Shown here piece after piece: positions 1 through 11,249 of a stretch of DNA of 64,000 bases. Origin of the DNA: Kingdonia uniflora (lineage: Eukaryota > Streptophyta > Magnoliopsida > Ranunculales > Circaeasteraceae); contig JACGCM010001684.1 in NCBI GenBank assembly GCA_014058105.1, forward strand, positions 124,001-188,000, written 5' to 3'. The first letter of the stretch is position 1; each line of letters begins with the position of its first letter. The translations under genes were made by a program, and so were the position numbers. The notes below the pieces were generated by a model. The model saw nothing but the letters and a program-made list of their open reading frames with translations, did not search any database and was not told where the DNA came from.

Positions 1-59
1 TTTTATCATCAATTCAAAATATTTTAAGTGGACCACTATATGACCTCACAAGTATTTCT

Positions 60-1740
60 TAAAGGTTGGCATCTACACGCTTTTCTATTGCTATGAAGCG
101 CACAATTTGATTGAATTGATCTTCAACTTTGTGGAACATCTGCCTTGTATAAATCTTCGTTGCGTGTTTCAGTAAAGCTCAATGAGGTTCAACTTGTCAA
201 CATTTATGTTCAGATTGGAAGTTTGTGCTTCTTCATAAGCTCATTCCACCTTGTATTGAAATTCGCTAGATCATATGAGTTGTACATAATTGAATCAATA
301 TCAGTCTTAAATGTAGAGGGATCTCGATAAACATGCCCAACTTTTTTGGGGAACGTGTGATGTGCCATTGGCAAAGCCTATGTTTGGTGTTTGGGAAGAC
401 CTGAAACAAAAGGCAGATGTTACTTGCAAACAACAAAAAAGCTAGTTTAGGTATACTCAAATATTGTTGATTACGCAACTGATCAATAATTTATACTGAA
501 TTAATTGTCAATAACTACGTACAGTCGACAATCATTACCATATTTTACAATGATTTGGGTTTTTTGGTCAATGAAATTAATTGACGATAGCTGCAAGTGA
601 CCAATAACATATAGTCGATGAAATGGGGTATCGAAATTTTTTATGAAATTAATTGTCGGCAATTACGTACATTCGATAATTAGTACCATGTTTTACACCG
701 ATTTAGCTGTTTAGGTCAATGAAGTATAAAGTGTCAACATATACAAGTGATCAGCAATAAATAGTCGATAAAATGGTTATCGATAATTTATTGCACTACA
801 ACATCTTAATTTTAAGACTAACCTTAGAAATGGTTACTCCCATTGTAGCATCTTGTCTAATGATAATAGTCGTGGGGGTATTTATTTCTAATCACCTTTA
901 GCCAGGTATGGAATAACCAAGTAAATGTGGACTCCTGCTCCTTCCGTAACAACACAGATCCAAGTTGGACTGTTTAGAAGTGGATGTTTATCCCGAAGAA
1001 TGGAGTGAATGGCATCTTGTAAATGTTGGTCTGATATGTGGTGTCAAACTTGACCACATCCCCAAAAGCCCCATATTCCATTCTTGACCATCCATCTATC
1101 CAAAAGAAGTTAAGAGTTTTGTCATCTTTATCTAGCTGAATGTCAAAACTAAACATAGGATCTTCGACTTGTTTCTTCTTGAACCACTCTAATACTACCT
1201 GCGCATCACCACGTGATAGACATTCCTTGTTAACTTTGGCTTTATGGTTGTAACAGTCACGTTTTCTGAAGGTCTAGTCTAGGAAAATAATAAGTACCTT
1301 GCTCACTGAAATATTGTAGAGTTCAAAAGTTTTTGTCAATATTTTTTGCATCTTCAGCAAAGAAACAATTAATTTTCATATGATGGTGGTTTTGATGAGA
1401 GACAAGCTTGTGATTATGCACATATGAGAAACTAGTAACAACAAATTTACTTAGTTTTTCTTTCCAATTGATATTCAATGTAGCTTTTCACCCACATTTC
1501 TCTGATGAACACTTGTTCCCTTCTTATTCACTTGTATCTGGATTGGTTGATTTGTTCTTCTTGGATAAACCATTGCTTAAACCACAAAATTGTACTCTTC
1601 CTATCTCATCGGACCTCTTTCTCTTTGTAGAATTGTACTTCATTGTGGAGAACCCATCCTTCCTTTCATATCGTTCATAGTACATACATTCGGCATCCAT
1701 TATCTTAAAATGTTGCCCTTCATATGGGAGCTTCACAAGT
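60..1740 (-). pseudogene. FAR1/FHY3-related (MULE-type transposase) pseudogene, truncated by the window edge
   Basis: Three landmarks of the FAR1-related family appear in order on the minus strand. At 1524-1736 is the FAR1 DNA-binding domain (starts PYEGQHFKIMDAE, then YYERYERKDGFS, rich in Lys/Arg). At 974-1156 is the core of the MULE transposase domain (FFWIDGWSRMEYGAFGDVV, then DTTYQTN). At about 330-400 is the FPNTKHRLCQWHI segment, followed at 100-160 by an IYTRQMFHKVEDQF-like stretch. In this family these parts bind DNA and derive from a Mutator-like transposase; some members are light-signalling transcription factors. Here they lie in different frames separated by stops and filler, and the second catalytic part and SWIM zinc finger would lie beyond base 1. 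I infer a dead copy. Whether it came from a host gene or a transposon cannot be told. Confidence 0.75.
500..800. repeat. Two diverged copies of a ~148-bp unit
   Basis: Two imperfect direct copies begin near 501 and 649 (both start ATTAATTGTC). Each contains a TACGTACA..TCGA segment, a TTTACA..GATTT segment, GGTCAATGAA and ATAGTCGATRAAATGG. They interrupt the FAR1-like remnant between its transposase core and its HRLCQWHI segment, so they are probably a later insertion or a decayed transposon end. No terminal inverted repeat was found. Confidence 0.55.
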
Positions 1741-2110
1741 AAAGGATGAATAGCACAATTAGGTGTTTTAAACCACCCCCTATACGTTCATTTGCAGCCC
1801 TTGGTAGTGATTCATCTACAATTACTTTTGACCAATTTGTATCTACCACATCTTCCATCTTATTAGCCTGCCATTTAGTATAAATTATTGCATACAATAA
1901 ATCAAAGACAATCAGATAATTAAAGGTCATATGGAATGGAAATTGCAAGGTAAGCATAAAAGCAGTAAAAAAACACTAGATTTTCATATCAAGAACTTTG
2001 AATACATAGGAAAATACTGGATCACAATTGTACACCATGTATGTTATTGGATTGTTCAAAAGAGACACTACACTAATATGTTAACCCTAAAAACACTACA
2101 CCCACTACAT

Positions 2111-2395
2111 CTAAGTACAATCCAGAGGTCCTTTATCCCAAACATATTCCTTTCCATCCCATAAATCACCAGAATAGTCAAAAGATTTGTGGCTTTGTTC
2201 AAGCAATTCTAAAAATCTATTATGGCAATATTCTCTTTCTAAATGCCCATATTCTATTTTAAAATCAATGGCTACTTGCCTCTCCCATTCTTCACCTTCT
2301 AATGCTACCATATGTATTGGTGCCTCATCAACCTCTTCATTAGGAGGTGAGGCTAGTAGAATTAAAACATTATAGTAACCCTCGTCATCCTCCAT
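2111..2395 (-). CDS. Unrecognised 94-residue ORF upstream of the FAR1-like remnant
   Basis: This open minus-strand frame begins MEDDEGYYNVLILLASPP and is acidic (EEVDEAPIH, ALEGEEWERQ). It continues with HLEREYCHNRFLELLEQ and ends DLWDGKEYVWDKGPLDCT. It lies directly 5' of the FAR1 domain in the same orientation and could be a first exon of that gene or an unrelated fragment. I do not recognise a domain. The acidic start is compatible with the N-terminus of a FAR1-like protein, but that is only context. Confidence 0.3.
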   Translation of the reverse strand: MEDDEGYYNVLILLASPPNEEVDEAPIHMVALEGEEWERQVAIDFKIEYGHLEREYCHNRFLELLEQSHKSFDYSGDLWDGKEYVWDKGPLDCT

Positions 2396-2639
2396 ACGAA
2401 AACAACCAGCGAATTACAAGTTACGCACCCATTCAAAAATCATAAACCCCATAGCTCTGTCACAAAAAAATTACTTAGTAGTGCATATGATGTACAACCG
2501 TGATTGTGACATATTATTTCCACCTCATTACCCAATTTTTGCCAATTGTCATATCCTCTATTATAAGAGTCACTCATCTCTATTAGAAAAACTCATTTTA
2601 TTTAATCGAGAACAAGTACATAACTTTGTCACATATAAT

Positions 2640-2960
2640 TACATTTGAAACATGACCATGATTTGCTTCTCCACATTGAATCAATACTTCTCCAGCAGTA
2701 AGAACATCTTCTTACCCGTTCTCATCCTCTGCGATACACCTCAGGATAGCACGACGATGGTCGATCCCACACACTTCATCTGCAAAAATGTCATAGCGGT
2801 TAGCTTCCACTTCCATCTACTCTGGCAACATCCCTACAATATCTAAAGGGTCCCGAGGAAGAAACACATCAGTAATCGACAATTGCCTAAAGTACCATTC
2901 CTCCACTTCAGCCACCTTAATGGCCAGACGACCTTCATCTTCATCCTGCTGGCGAGGGGA
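2640..2960 (-). pseudogene. Decayed coding fragment related to antisense sequence inside the Tat element
   Basis: Read on the minus strand, a frame with two stops gives DEGRLAIKVAEVEEWYF, then FLPRDPLDIVGMLPE, then DHRRAILRCIAEDENG and VLTAGEVLIQ. The start matches the minus-strand reading at about 25370-25440 (AEGRLAIKIVEVREQIFG), and the end resembles VGVLIAEVEI at about 25205-25235 in the same order. I therefore think both derive from one coding family, possibly an extra antisense ORF of Tat-lineage retrotransposons. No function is recognised. Confidence 0.4.
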
Positions 2961-3545
2961 ATGAGTTCTTACCATTATAACAAACCTTTATATACCTTCT
3001 CCAAACAAAGTTAGTTATTTATAGAAGAAGCTTTCCAGTAAATATACAGCCCAGATAGAGATACTTGCCCTATATTTATGCCACAAATCAAAGGATTTTT
3101 GTCCCCCAACATCTTCTCCAAGACAAAAGTTAACATCATAAGTCCCAAAATATTCTTCTCGGCAGAACAAGTAAATGTATCGAGAATGGGGCGATTGTAG
3201 TAGCATATCCCCCAGATTCGATAAGAAAGAACTATCAGAAGGGTGTCGAAGGTATTTGATCGTATACACAACTGTAACTCAAGAACAGTCCAAATCTATG
3301 ACTATAGTTCTCGACCTTCTATAGTAGTCATTACACTTGGTCAGTAGCCGTTGAACGTACTCCATAAAGTTCACCCACCTCCCCAAAAGTTAGGAGAGAT
3401 ATTATGTATTTGTACACAACCAAAAAAACCATATGGGGACACTAGAGCTTAATTTTTAGTGGCATTCTATGTCTGTCACAACTTTTGGACGGGTTACTTG
3501 CGTCACCAAAACTTCAGAACAATCATTGATTTGTTCAAATAACTA
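2961..3545. other. Intergenic DNA up to the Copia insertion site
   Basis: I see no coding exon, RNA gene or repeat boundary that I can support here. The two overlapping minus-strand ORFs at 3011-3271 show no recognisable domain. The last five bases before the Copia LTR (3546-3550, TATAC) are one copy of its target-site duplication. Confidence 0.5.
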
Positions 3546-3550
3546 TATAC

Positions 3551-3812
3551 TATTAGGAGTTGGGTCCAAGCCCAAGCTAGGAATCAAACAGGGTTGGGGT
3601 GTTCTATATGGACTCCTAACAAACCCATAGGCCCGATAGGATCATGGAGAAAGTTTGAGTAGATTAGGTAACTTTTGGGGTTGTCTATATATATTACTAT
3701 ACTATGTACAGAGAACACAATTATGATGAATCAATAAATCTCTCTCTTTCTCTCTCTCCTATTATTCATAAGCTATATTGTTAGATTGCCCTAGATTTAT
3801 CATCTTCCAAAA
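3551..3812 (+). repeat. 5' LTR of the Copia element
   Basis: This is the direct copy of 32911-33153. The first bases are TATTAGG instead of TGTCAGG, and the end is CTTCCAAAA instead of TTTCAACA, so both termini are mutated. It contains a TCTATATATATT promoter-like stretch and a (TC)n-rich segment after AATAAATCTC. The bases that follow (3813 onward, TGTTATCAACACG) are in the primer-binding-site position. Confidence 0.88.
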
Positions 3813-5820
3813 TGTTATCAACACGCATGATCTAGGAACGAGAAGAGCGGAAATAACCCTCTAATCAGAGTTTTCACAGAAACCAAACGATCAGGAGAAG
3901 ATGTATTTTACAATTTTTGAATACATATTTTAAAATCTATGCTATATGATAGACAATCATGATTCGAAAACCAATTTTTCCCTATTTATTTTGGATTAAA
4001 AATTAGGGTTTTGGTGTTTTTTACCCTTAATAAAGGGTTGTATTCAAACTTGCATAACCTTCTCTGTGGATATTAGATAGAAGTGAGACCACTTTAGTTG
4101 GATAGCCTACTCTGAGAGCTTTCCAACGGTATATGACACGTCTCAGGGAGATATACCCAAATTGGGAAACTTTAGTCAAAACTGGGCAGTTTCGTGGCGA
4201 AATGGCAGTTTTTGGCCGATGACGTGGATATATTTTTATTTTTTTTATTATCATATGTGATTCCATCATTATCCACAGAGGCATGTATGGCATGCCCGAC
4301 ACGTGTGGCAGTGGCATGCATGGTACAATGGCACGTGTGGCACGAGAAACAAAGGCACGTGCGTGGCACGGGGTATACCTGTGACACGTGGCAGTCACCG
4401 ATGTGTGACACGTGGCAATTATCGGAATCCGGTCTGTCACCGAAAAAATTTCCAGACTCTTGTCATTCGTTGGAAAAGTTATCAAAAAAGTTGACGGACG
4501 GCTACCGGACGGTCACCGGAGTTGTCGACGGCAGACACATGTGCGTGACACGTGTGAAGTCCGCACGTGTGCGCGTGATCAGACCATGATTAGACCGGAT
4601 CAGACTGTGATTAGACCTGACTAGATCAAATCTGACCGATCCAGACCAGTCAACCTGGTCCAGGCGTTTACCCAGACCGAGTCAGACCGGTCCAGACCTT
4701 TAAACGGCCATATCTAGCCCATTTTTTAGTCAAATTGAGCCTAATTTTTTTTGCAAAATTGTTATTGATAGGACCTACCCCGTGGGGGACCAATTTTGAA
4801 TTTTTTTATGAAATTTTTTTTTTTTTTTTTTGGGAATAGGTGCCTTATATTGAAATGTTGGCTCACTTATATGTGATATAAGTACATAGAGTAATACCTA
4901 TTTAAGTATCTTACGATAGGTAATAGAATATTACTGGTATGCCCCTAGGATACCAATTATCATGATTTGAGATCACTCATAATGCGAAGCCAAGACTAAT
5001 TTAGCATACGACTGTGAGTCATATCTAAATCACAGTTAATTGTCAAGAACAAATAACTAGAGCTCAATTGGGAATTGACTTAGTCTTATTTCTAAAAACT
5101 TGGTATCTGAGGAACCAATTTTTCGTATCTAGGTGCAATTAGATGTTATATAATAACATTTAAAGGTATATGGACATTAATAGCAACCTATAGTTTTTTA
5201 AAATGTTAGTTCAAAGATAGGCATAATAAACCTATCTTGTGAACCTAGCTAACTTTAGGATGGGATCACTTGTTAGCTAAACATCTAATACCCCTCATAT
5301 TCGAAGCAAATAGGGTCATTTGGCTAGAATATACCTACCTTTATAGAACTTAAGGGCTTAGAACACTCTAGTTCTCATAATAAGGAACACAACATCTAGT
5401 GATTTTGAATAGCTATCTTGGCTAAGAGTTTATTAAAACACACTTTAAGGTTAAGATCACTATTTTACAGGGTAATATTAGGATTTGACGCTTAATAGAA
5501 TTTCACAAGTATAAAACCGTGAATAGGGTTTACTTACAAATAATTATTGTGAATCATGTACTTCATTACGCTATATACTATGAACCATAAGTAATAATTA
5601 GAAATCATGTACTTAAATAGGATTTCATAAGTAATAGGATATGAACAAGGTTCACCTACAAGTAATGATTGGGAATCACTGACTTGAATACTATGAATTG
5701 CCTTTATGCAAAGAATATTTATCAAGTACTACTACTGGTATTTATCTACATGCATAATAGATGTTGGTAATACTCAGAACATTGAGAACTTCCTATACTG
5801 CAATTTCTATTTCAGGTACC
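3813..5820 (+). other. Untranslated leader of the Copia element
   Basis: About 2 kb lie between the 5' LTR and the first gag-like codons. No coding sequence is supported: the ORFs at 4027-4624 are by-products of a CACGTG-rich, GC-rich stretch. A degenerate repeat of CAGACCGG/CAGACC type runs from about 4590 to 4700, followed by a run of T at 4809-4830. From 4850 to 5800 the sequence is AT-rich with no recognisable feature. Confidence 0.6.
4300..4569. promoter_or_regulatory. Cluster of seven CACGTG (G-box) motifs in the Copia leader
   Basis: Seven CACGTG hexamers lie at 4300, 4332, 4356, 4385, 4409, 4549 and 4564. Those at 4385 and 4409 sit in ACACGTGGC, which matches the plant abscisic-acid response element core (ACGTGGC). 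In plants these sites bind bZIP and bHLH factors. The cluster is seen directly. A role in stress-dependent transcription of the element is inference: the sites lie downstream of the LTR in the leader, and part of the density may come from a decayed short tandem repeat. Confidence 0.55.
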
Positions 5821-5827
5821 AATAAAC

Positions 5828-7384
5828 ATGACTTGTAAGGATACTGAAATCCATCTGCTATTACAGCATCTTGAAAAGACTACTGTTGAGAACAATGAGT
5901 CTATAAATAACAAAGTAGGAGCTTTGTATGGCACCCTCGCCTCCATATTTAGGAAGGCCTGATAATGGATTAACTTATACTATGATAGTATTATACGACT
6001 GCAGCAGAATTTTTATTCGACAGTGCAACTCCACTATAATCTTACATGGAGAAATTGTTGAGGTAACTATAAATATTGGGAATATTCTATTACAATTTCT
6101 GCACTTCAAATATTGCGCTTCCGATGCAACATTAGATTGATCACTGTGCACGCAGACCTAATTTACGTTTTCCTCATTTATGAGCAAAATAATGAGCTAC
6201 TGGTTTTGCATCTCAAGCTTATGCCTACTAATAGTATGTATGTGACAAGGTCATACAATATTAGGTCAAGTAACAGGGGAAGTTACAAATAGGGTCGCAA
6301 TCGCAGATTAATGAGAGGTGGTAACAACGGCAGAATTCAATTCCAGCCATCAGTAACCTGCGGCAAGGGGAACTAGAAGTTCACCAATAGACCAAAATGG
6401 AATAGGAAGAATTCTAAAATGGATACGAGATAGTCGGGTACGGGATTGCAAGACACCCCAGATGATCTAAAGAGATCAGCCCCAGGCTTATCATGTGATC
6501 GCAGCGAGCATAGACCACTCTACCGCAGAATCTTTAGCTTTAGATTCCTCCCATGCTACCAATACAGTATTGGATCAAGTTCTAAGAATGAACAGTAGTA
6601 AATTCTCAATAGATAAATGATGTTACCTAGAAATCATTGCCAGGTAGTAACTTTACTTGCTGAAGTAGTAGTTTTGCTTTATTAGCTCTATCATTAACTA
6701 AGTTGGGAACTCTTCAGTGTTTAGTTTAATAGAATGCCCGTAACATACACTGGTTTGGTATCCCATCTATGTGAGATTGTTCTTTGATTTTATTTTGTAA
6801 TTATTAGAATTTATTGCTTGGGAAATAGTTAAATTTTATGCATAATAGTTGATCTACTATATACAACCAGCCTATGAATCTATTTCTCATTGAGCATGAC
6901 CGATAATCGGATGAGTGGCAGCATATGTCTAAGAGACATTAGTACCACACACTCGATCCCTTTGAGATATGAATATATATCTTGCCCAAACCTTGTTCAT
7001 CGGGGATGGCACGAATATCATTGGCACGACCAACATGATAAATGTATTAAGTGCGTCACGCTATTACTTTCTAACGGTACAATACAGGGTATCAGTCTAC
7101 TTTATACACTAGTAAATCTAGCCAGATTTTACTGAGTTCAGGGAGATACCTGATAATGCTTATCAAGAAATGACTATCAGAGAAAATAATAGACAGGGCT
7201 TTATGCATTCACTTCATGTCTAAAGATTGAACACGCTATTTGGAATGATTTCCAATACACTCCATAGGGCTTGAATAGTGAGGAGGATTATCAGGATTAC
7301 ATCTCAATTTTCCTTGAAAGGAGAAAAGATCCAAAGAGTATACGTGTAACGATTACTTTCGAGGAAAGTCTATTATTTCATCCT
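5828..7384 (+). pseudogene. Copia gag and protease remnants
   Basis: The clearest gag segment is at about 6160-6430. One frame reads FLIYEQNNELLVLHLKLMPT, a typical Copia gag segment (EQNNELL), followed by a Gly/Arg/Asn-rich tract (RGGNNGR) and NRPKWNRKNSKMD before the zinc-knuckle position. The knuckle at about 6440-6520 is decayed, with no complete CCHC. At about 6895-6960, ICLRDISTTHSIP matches the place of the Copia protease active site (family form: a CLxDSATTHT-like text), with the catalytic DS(A/G) lost. Stops and frame changes occur throughout. The Tat element interrupts the frame at 7390; integrase resumes at 29890. Confidence 0.6.
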
Positions 7385-7389
7385 TGTAT

Positions 7390-7995
7390 TGTAGGGGCCT
7401 ATCCCTCGATCTGACCTAAAATTGAGCAGTCCCCAGTTCAAATTACCTCTATATCAGACTCACACATTCTCAACACGACTTCTCCAGTCAACAGTGCCAC
7501 ATACTCCACGAACTGATGAAGAACGTGAGTCGAGCTCAAACTGAAAAACCTGAACAAGTCAAAACCACCTGTTTCTCATAAACTTAGCAGTTACTCAGTC
7601 AACAGCCACTAACCACATTATTTGGAGGACGTGCTCCAGCACAATGAAGAACTGCGGAAGAGGCCAATATAAAGAAAAAGTTCAAGAAGAGACTGGGACC
7701 AGAAAAAGATATGAGAAATCACCAAGAAGACTTTATCTTCTAAGATTTTCCCCAGTCTAAACTTCTTATTCACAAGATCAAACATTTCTGAGTCTAGAAA
7801 TAACTTGTAATAAGATATCATCAGCCTCAAGAAATAAAAGTCACTATTACAAAATCTTCAACACGAGGTCATGGTTTATAACCTATTCAAAGGAAATCCA
7901 CGCGAAATACCTGTGTCATTTTATGTTTACTTGATCGCAGTCACATATACATTTAATTCCAGGCCACGTCGAGCTCATAGAATTTGGCCATTACA
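7390..7995 (+). repeat. 5' LTR of the Tat element
   Basis: It starts TGTAGGGGCCTATCCC and ends GGCCATTACA, 606 bp. It contains CTATATAAAGAAAAAG-type text near 7667 (promoter-like; the three other copies read CCTATATAAAG) and the AACACGAGGTCATGG segment near the end. The primer site follows at 7996 (TTTGGCACCGTCTGTAGG). Confidence 0.88.
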
Positions 7996-8068
7996 TTTGG
8001 CACCGTCTGTAGGAAAGAAATTCTTTCCACGGTATCCTAAGATATTCAATCACTCTACTGCGGCATTT

Positions 8069-9400
8069 CAACCATGGTCACATCCAGGTGACCAACTACC
8101 GGAGTTCATCCCAACCTCTTAATCGAGCCAGAACAACTTTTAGAGCTCTGAGCGAATCACAACACTGAAATGGAGAAGCACAACAAGCTCGAACAATAAT
8201 TAACTCGCGACCGAGAGCTCCATGAGAAAGAGCTCGAGGCCGAACGATAAGCTCGTTTGACAGCGCTCAAACGACACAAAGACCAAATAAAAATAATGCA
8301 GACTGCCTTGCAAGCTCTACAAAACATTTAGCAAGCTCCTCTGATTCGAGGTCGTGATCAGGTGCCAGAAGCCACTCGAATTTATGCGCAGGAAAGATTG
8401 GGACCTCAAGGTGCCACCAGCAAGGTTATTTCCAGACATATTCAGAATGAACTCAACCTTCCATTCATTTGGGAGGGGAGATTCAATCTGAAATTAGCCG
8501 AGGTTATTGATGTTCCATCCGTCAAGAGGAAGAGTAGAGACCTCCGCCTCGAATTTCAATGCAATATCATTTAAGTGAAAGTACCAGTACACATAATCCG
8601 TAACCTCCTCGTCAAGCCGCTCAACCGATCCATCACTATGTCACACAAAAGCATATGGACCAACGTATTAAGAAGTTGATCGAAGCACAAGTTCTGGGCA
8701 CTATCGACAACCTTAACAAGTTACAAGGAAGTCCCATTTCCAAAGAACTATTCGATATGGATATTCCGAAAGGTTTCCATACTCTAAAAATTTGCAAATA
8801 CAAAGGTACCGATCCCATGGAGCATATTCAGCAATACCGGGATTTATTGGGGTTGTACTCTAATCTTTACCATATTCTCTGCCATCTGTTCACCACAAGT
8901 CTGTAGGAGGAACCACTCCGATGGTTCTATTCTCTGCCTGAAGGCTCCATATACACATTCGACCAGCTACAAAAAAAAATCATCAAGATATATGCGCACA
9001 ACAGAGACAAAGAAGAAAATTTGTATTTACTTATCAGTCTCAAACAATCCAATAGAGAGAAGCTCGAGGTAAGATCTTGGAGCCCACACGTAAAGTGGAC
9101 AATCATGATTAGAAAACTACTATTACTGCTTTCACCAACGCACTCCAGCTGGACTGCAAAGACAAAGAGTACATTTTCCTCAACAAACCCGGGACCTTGG
9201 AGGATATGATCACCAAGGTCAATAGTTTCGTCGACCTGGAAAGGATCATGTCTGAAAAACATAAATCTACTAAATCCGTCCTTACCATGAAAGGTCCTAC
9301 TACATATTGAAATTCAGAACCTGAGGACCAGGGTGACCAAAAATGCGCCAAGTAAGACACTGGTAACCCTCAGAAAAGCAAACCATAAGTTAAACTGGTC
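8069..9400 (+). pseudogene. Tat gag, broken
   Basis: The frame opens at the ATG at 8069, 70 bases after the primer site, but meets stops within a few codons. The N-terminal part is Glu/Arg-rich (RDRELHEKELEAER), then LGPQGATSKVISRHIQ at about 8390-8440. The capsid-like retrotransposon gag domain lies at 8720-9060: FDMDIPKGFHTLKICKYKGT, DPMEHIQQYRDLL, LRWFYSLPEGSIYTFDQL and SLKQSNREKL are the conserved blocks. Several frames are needed to read it. The 5' part up to about 8531 is repeated twice near the 3' end of the element (27615-28146 and 28747-29278). Confidence 0.75.
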
Positions 9401-9822
9401 CTCCCAAAGATGAATGTTCAAATCTCCACAATTTTTTTAATTCTCACAAAGGAAAAGCTCTACCGTCTCTCACAACCATTGGAACCAATTGAGAGCCGAC
9501 CGTATTGGATGCACCATAAAGTAAAACATCATTCTACTGACAATTACTATGCTTTACAAAGGTTGCTCGAATACATTTTCAAGGAGGGACGAATGCTTGA
9601 ATATATTATCGACCTGGAATCATACAAGGATGGCAGCTATAAGAAGCAGCTTGAAGTTGTCCAAGTCGAAGATCAAGCTGAGAAGAAGCATCTTTACCAT
9701 ATGCGCCATAGTAATAAGATCAATATCAATCAAATCACCAACTCTAATAGATTCAAGCATAGGAGATTGTCAGAATACTGCGATCTTACACCTAAGATAA
9801 AGAAGCCAAACTTCTGCCTGAG

Positions 9823-10335
9823 TTGAGCAATCGCCGGCTCAGAATATCATTCAAAGATTATGATACTAGCCATGTCAAATTTCTACATCATGATGTGTTG
9901 GTCATAATGCTCAAAATGAATAAGTTTGTCATGCACACAATGATAATCGATACTGGTAGTGGTATTGAGATCCTCTTCCAAAGTATTGCCGACCAAATGG
10001 GATTAGCCGATCAAGTTATTCAAAGCGACACTGATATTAGTGGATTCAATGGTTCTAAAGAAGAGAAAGTAGAGAAGATCATCTTACATATTACCACAGG
10101 ACCAGCCACCATCGACATCGTCTTCTATGTAATCGATGCCAAATCTTGTTATCTTGGGATTATGGGCCGTTGTTGGATTCATAATATGGAAGCAATCGCT
10201 TCTACCTATCATCAAGAACTCTGCTTCAAACACAACGATGGTATCTATGAAATCTGGGGTAGTCAAAAGCTTTCTCGAGCTTACAAAAATATCATCTCTG
10301 CAATTCTAGATACCTCCGACAAATATGTTGCATAA
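9823..10335 (+). pseudogene. Tat aspartic protease segment
   Basis: This is an open 170-codon stretch. The active site MIIDTGSGIEILF (family pattern hydrophobic-D-T/S-G-S/A) lies about 45 residues in, at about 9940-9980, and looks intact. The second conserved block reads YLGIMGRCWIHNMEAI, in place of the usual LGRPWL..A motif. It lies between gag and reverse transcriptase as expected for Gypsy pol. The polyprotein is closed by stops on both sides, so no functional product is expected although this domain kept its catalytic aspartate. Confidence 0.8.
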
Positions 10336-10499
10336 CAATTATAGCAAGTTGATAACCCCGATGATCAGCCTTCCATTAAGAAGCACACCAAATACTTTAA
10401 CATCGATGGACCAAGCAGAGGTACTTTCATCGGTACTAAGCTGGTTCAACATGAAAAAGAGGCTCTCATTCAGTTTTTACGACTAAATAAAGACATTTT

Positions 10500-11230
10500 T
10501 GCATGACCTTTAAAAAAAAATGCCTGGGGTCGATCCGGCCAAGGCATGTTACAAATTAAAAATCAACATCAACGCCACCGCAGTCAAACAGAAATACTGA
10601 CACCTATCACCACAACTTTGAGATGAAGTTAACATGGAGATCGAGAAATTGATCAAAGTGGGATTCATTCGAAAAGCTAAGTATCCAGATTAGATATCCA
10701 ACATCGTCGCTGTCCCAAGGAAGAATGGAAAGGTCTGCATTTGTGTAGACTTCACCGATCTTAACAAACATACTCCAAAGGATAGATTTCCTCTTCCCAA
10801 CATTCATCAGATCCTTGATTCCACAATAGGTCATGAACTCCAATCTATGATGGACGCTGCTTCAGGATATAATCAAATTCTACTCTTGGATGAAGATCAA
10901 GAAAAAATTACTTTCATCACTGAAAGAGGACTTTATTGCCACAAAGTCATGCTCTTCTGACTCAAGAACGCAGGTGCAACTTATCAATGATTGATGACTA
11001 CTAAGTTCAAAGCACATCTCAAGAAAGTCGTGGAAGTCTATATTGACGATCTCTTGTGCAAGAGCATAAAGTCCATCAATCACATTTCAGATTTCAATAT
11101 AAAATTCAACATACTTCAATCTTGCAGGATGCGTCTCAATCCTAATAAGTGTCAATTCGGAGTACATTCAGGTCGATTTCTAGGCACCTCATCAGTAAGA
11201 AGGGGATTGAGGCCGATCCGGATCAGATTT
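10500..11230 (+). pseudogene. Tat reverse transcriptase
   Basis: Conserved RT blocks can be read in order: IEKLIKVGFIRKAKYP, VAVPRKNGKVCICVDFTDLN, FPLPNIHQILDSTIGHE, MMDAASGYNQILL, and the catalytic YIDDLLCKS at about 11040-11065 with both aspartates present. MRLNPNKCQFGV follows. In-frame stops occur at about 10693, 10958 and 10987, and the frame shifts after about 11190. The catalytic motif is therefore intact inside a dead polyprotein. Confidence 0.85.
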
Positions 11231-11249
11231 GGGCTCTCCTCGACATACC

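Noticed and set aside
805..830. CACTACAAC as the end of a CACTA element
   Set aside because: The repeat-like sequence lies on the wrong side of this word for a CACTA terminus and no partner end is visible.
1733..1957. 74-codon minus-strand ORF just upstream of the FAR1 domain
   Set aside because: Contains a DTNWSKVIVDESLPRAAN stretch that may be real exon text, but it is too short and unmatched to assign; left unannotated.
4194..4624. Overlapping plus-strand ORFs of up to 131 codons
   Set aside because: They arise from a CACGTG-rich, GC-rich leader; the minus strand is equally open and no domain can be seen.
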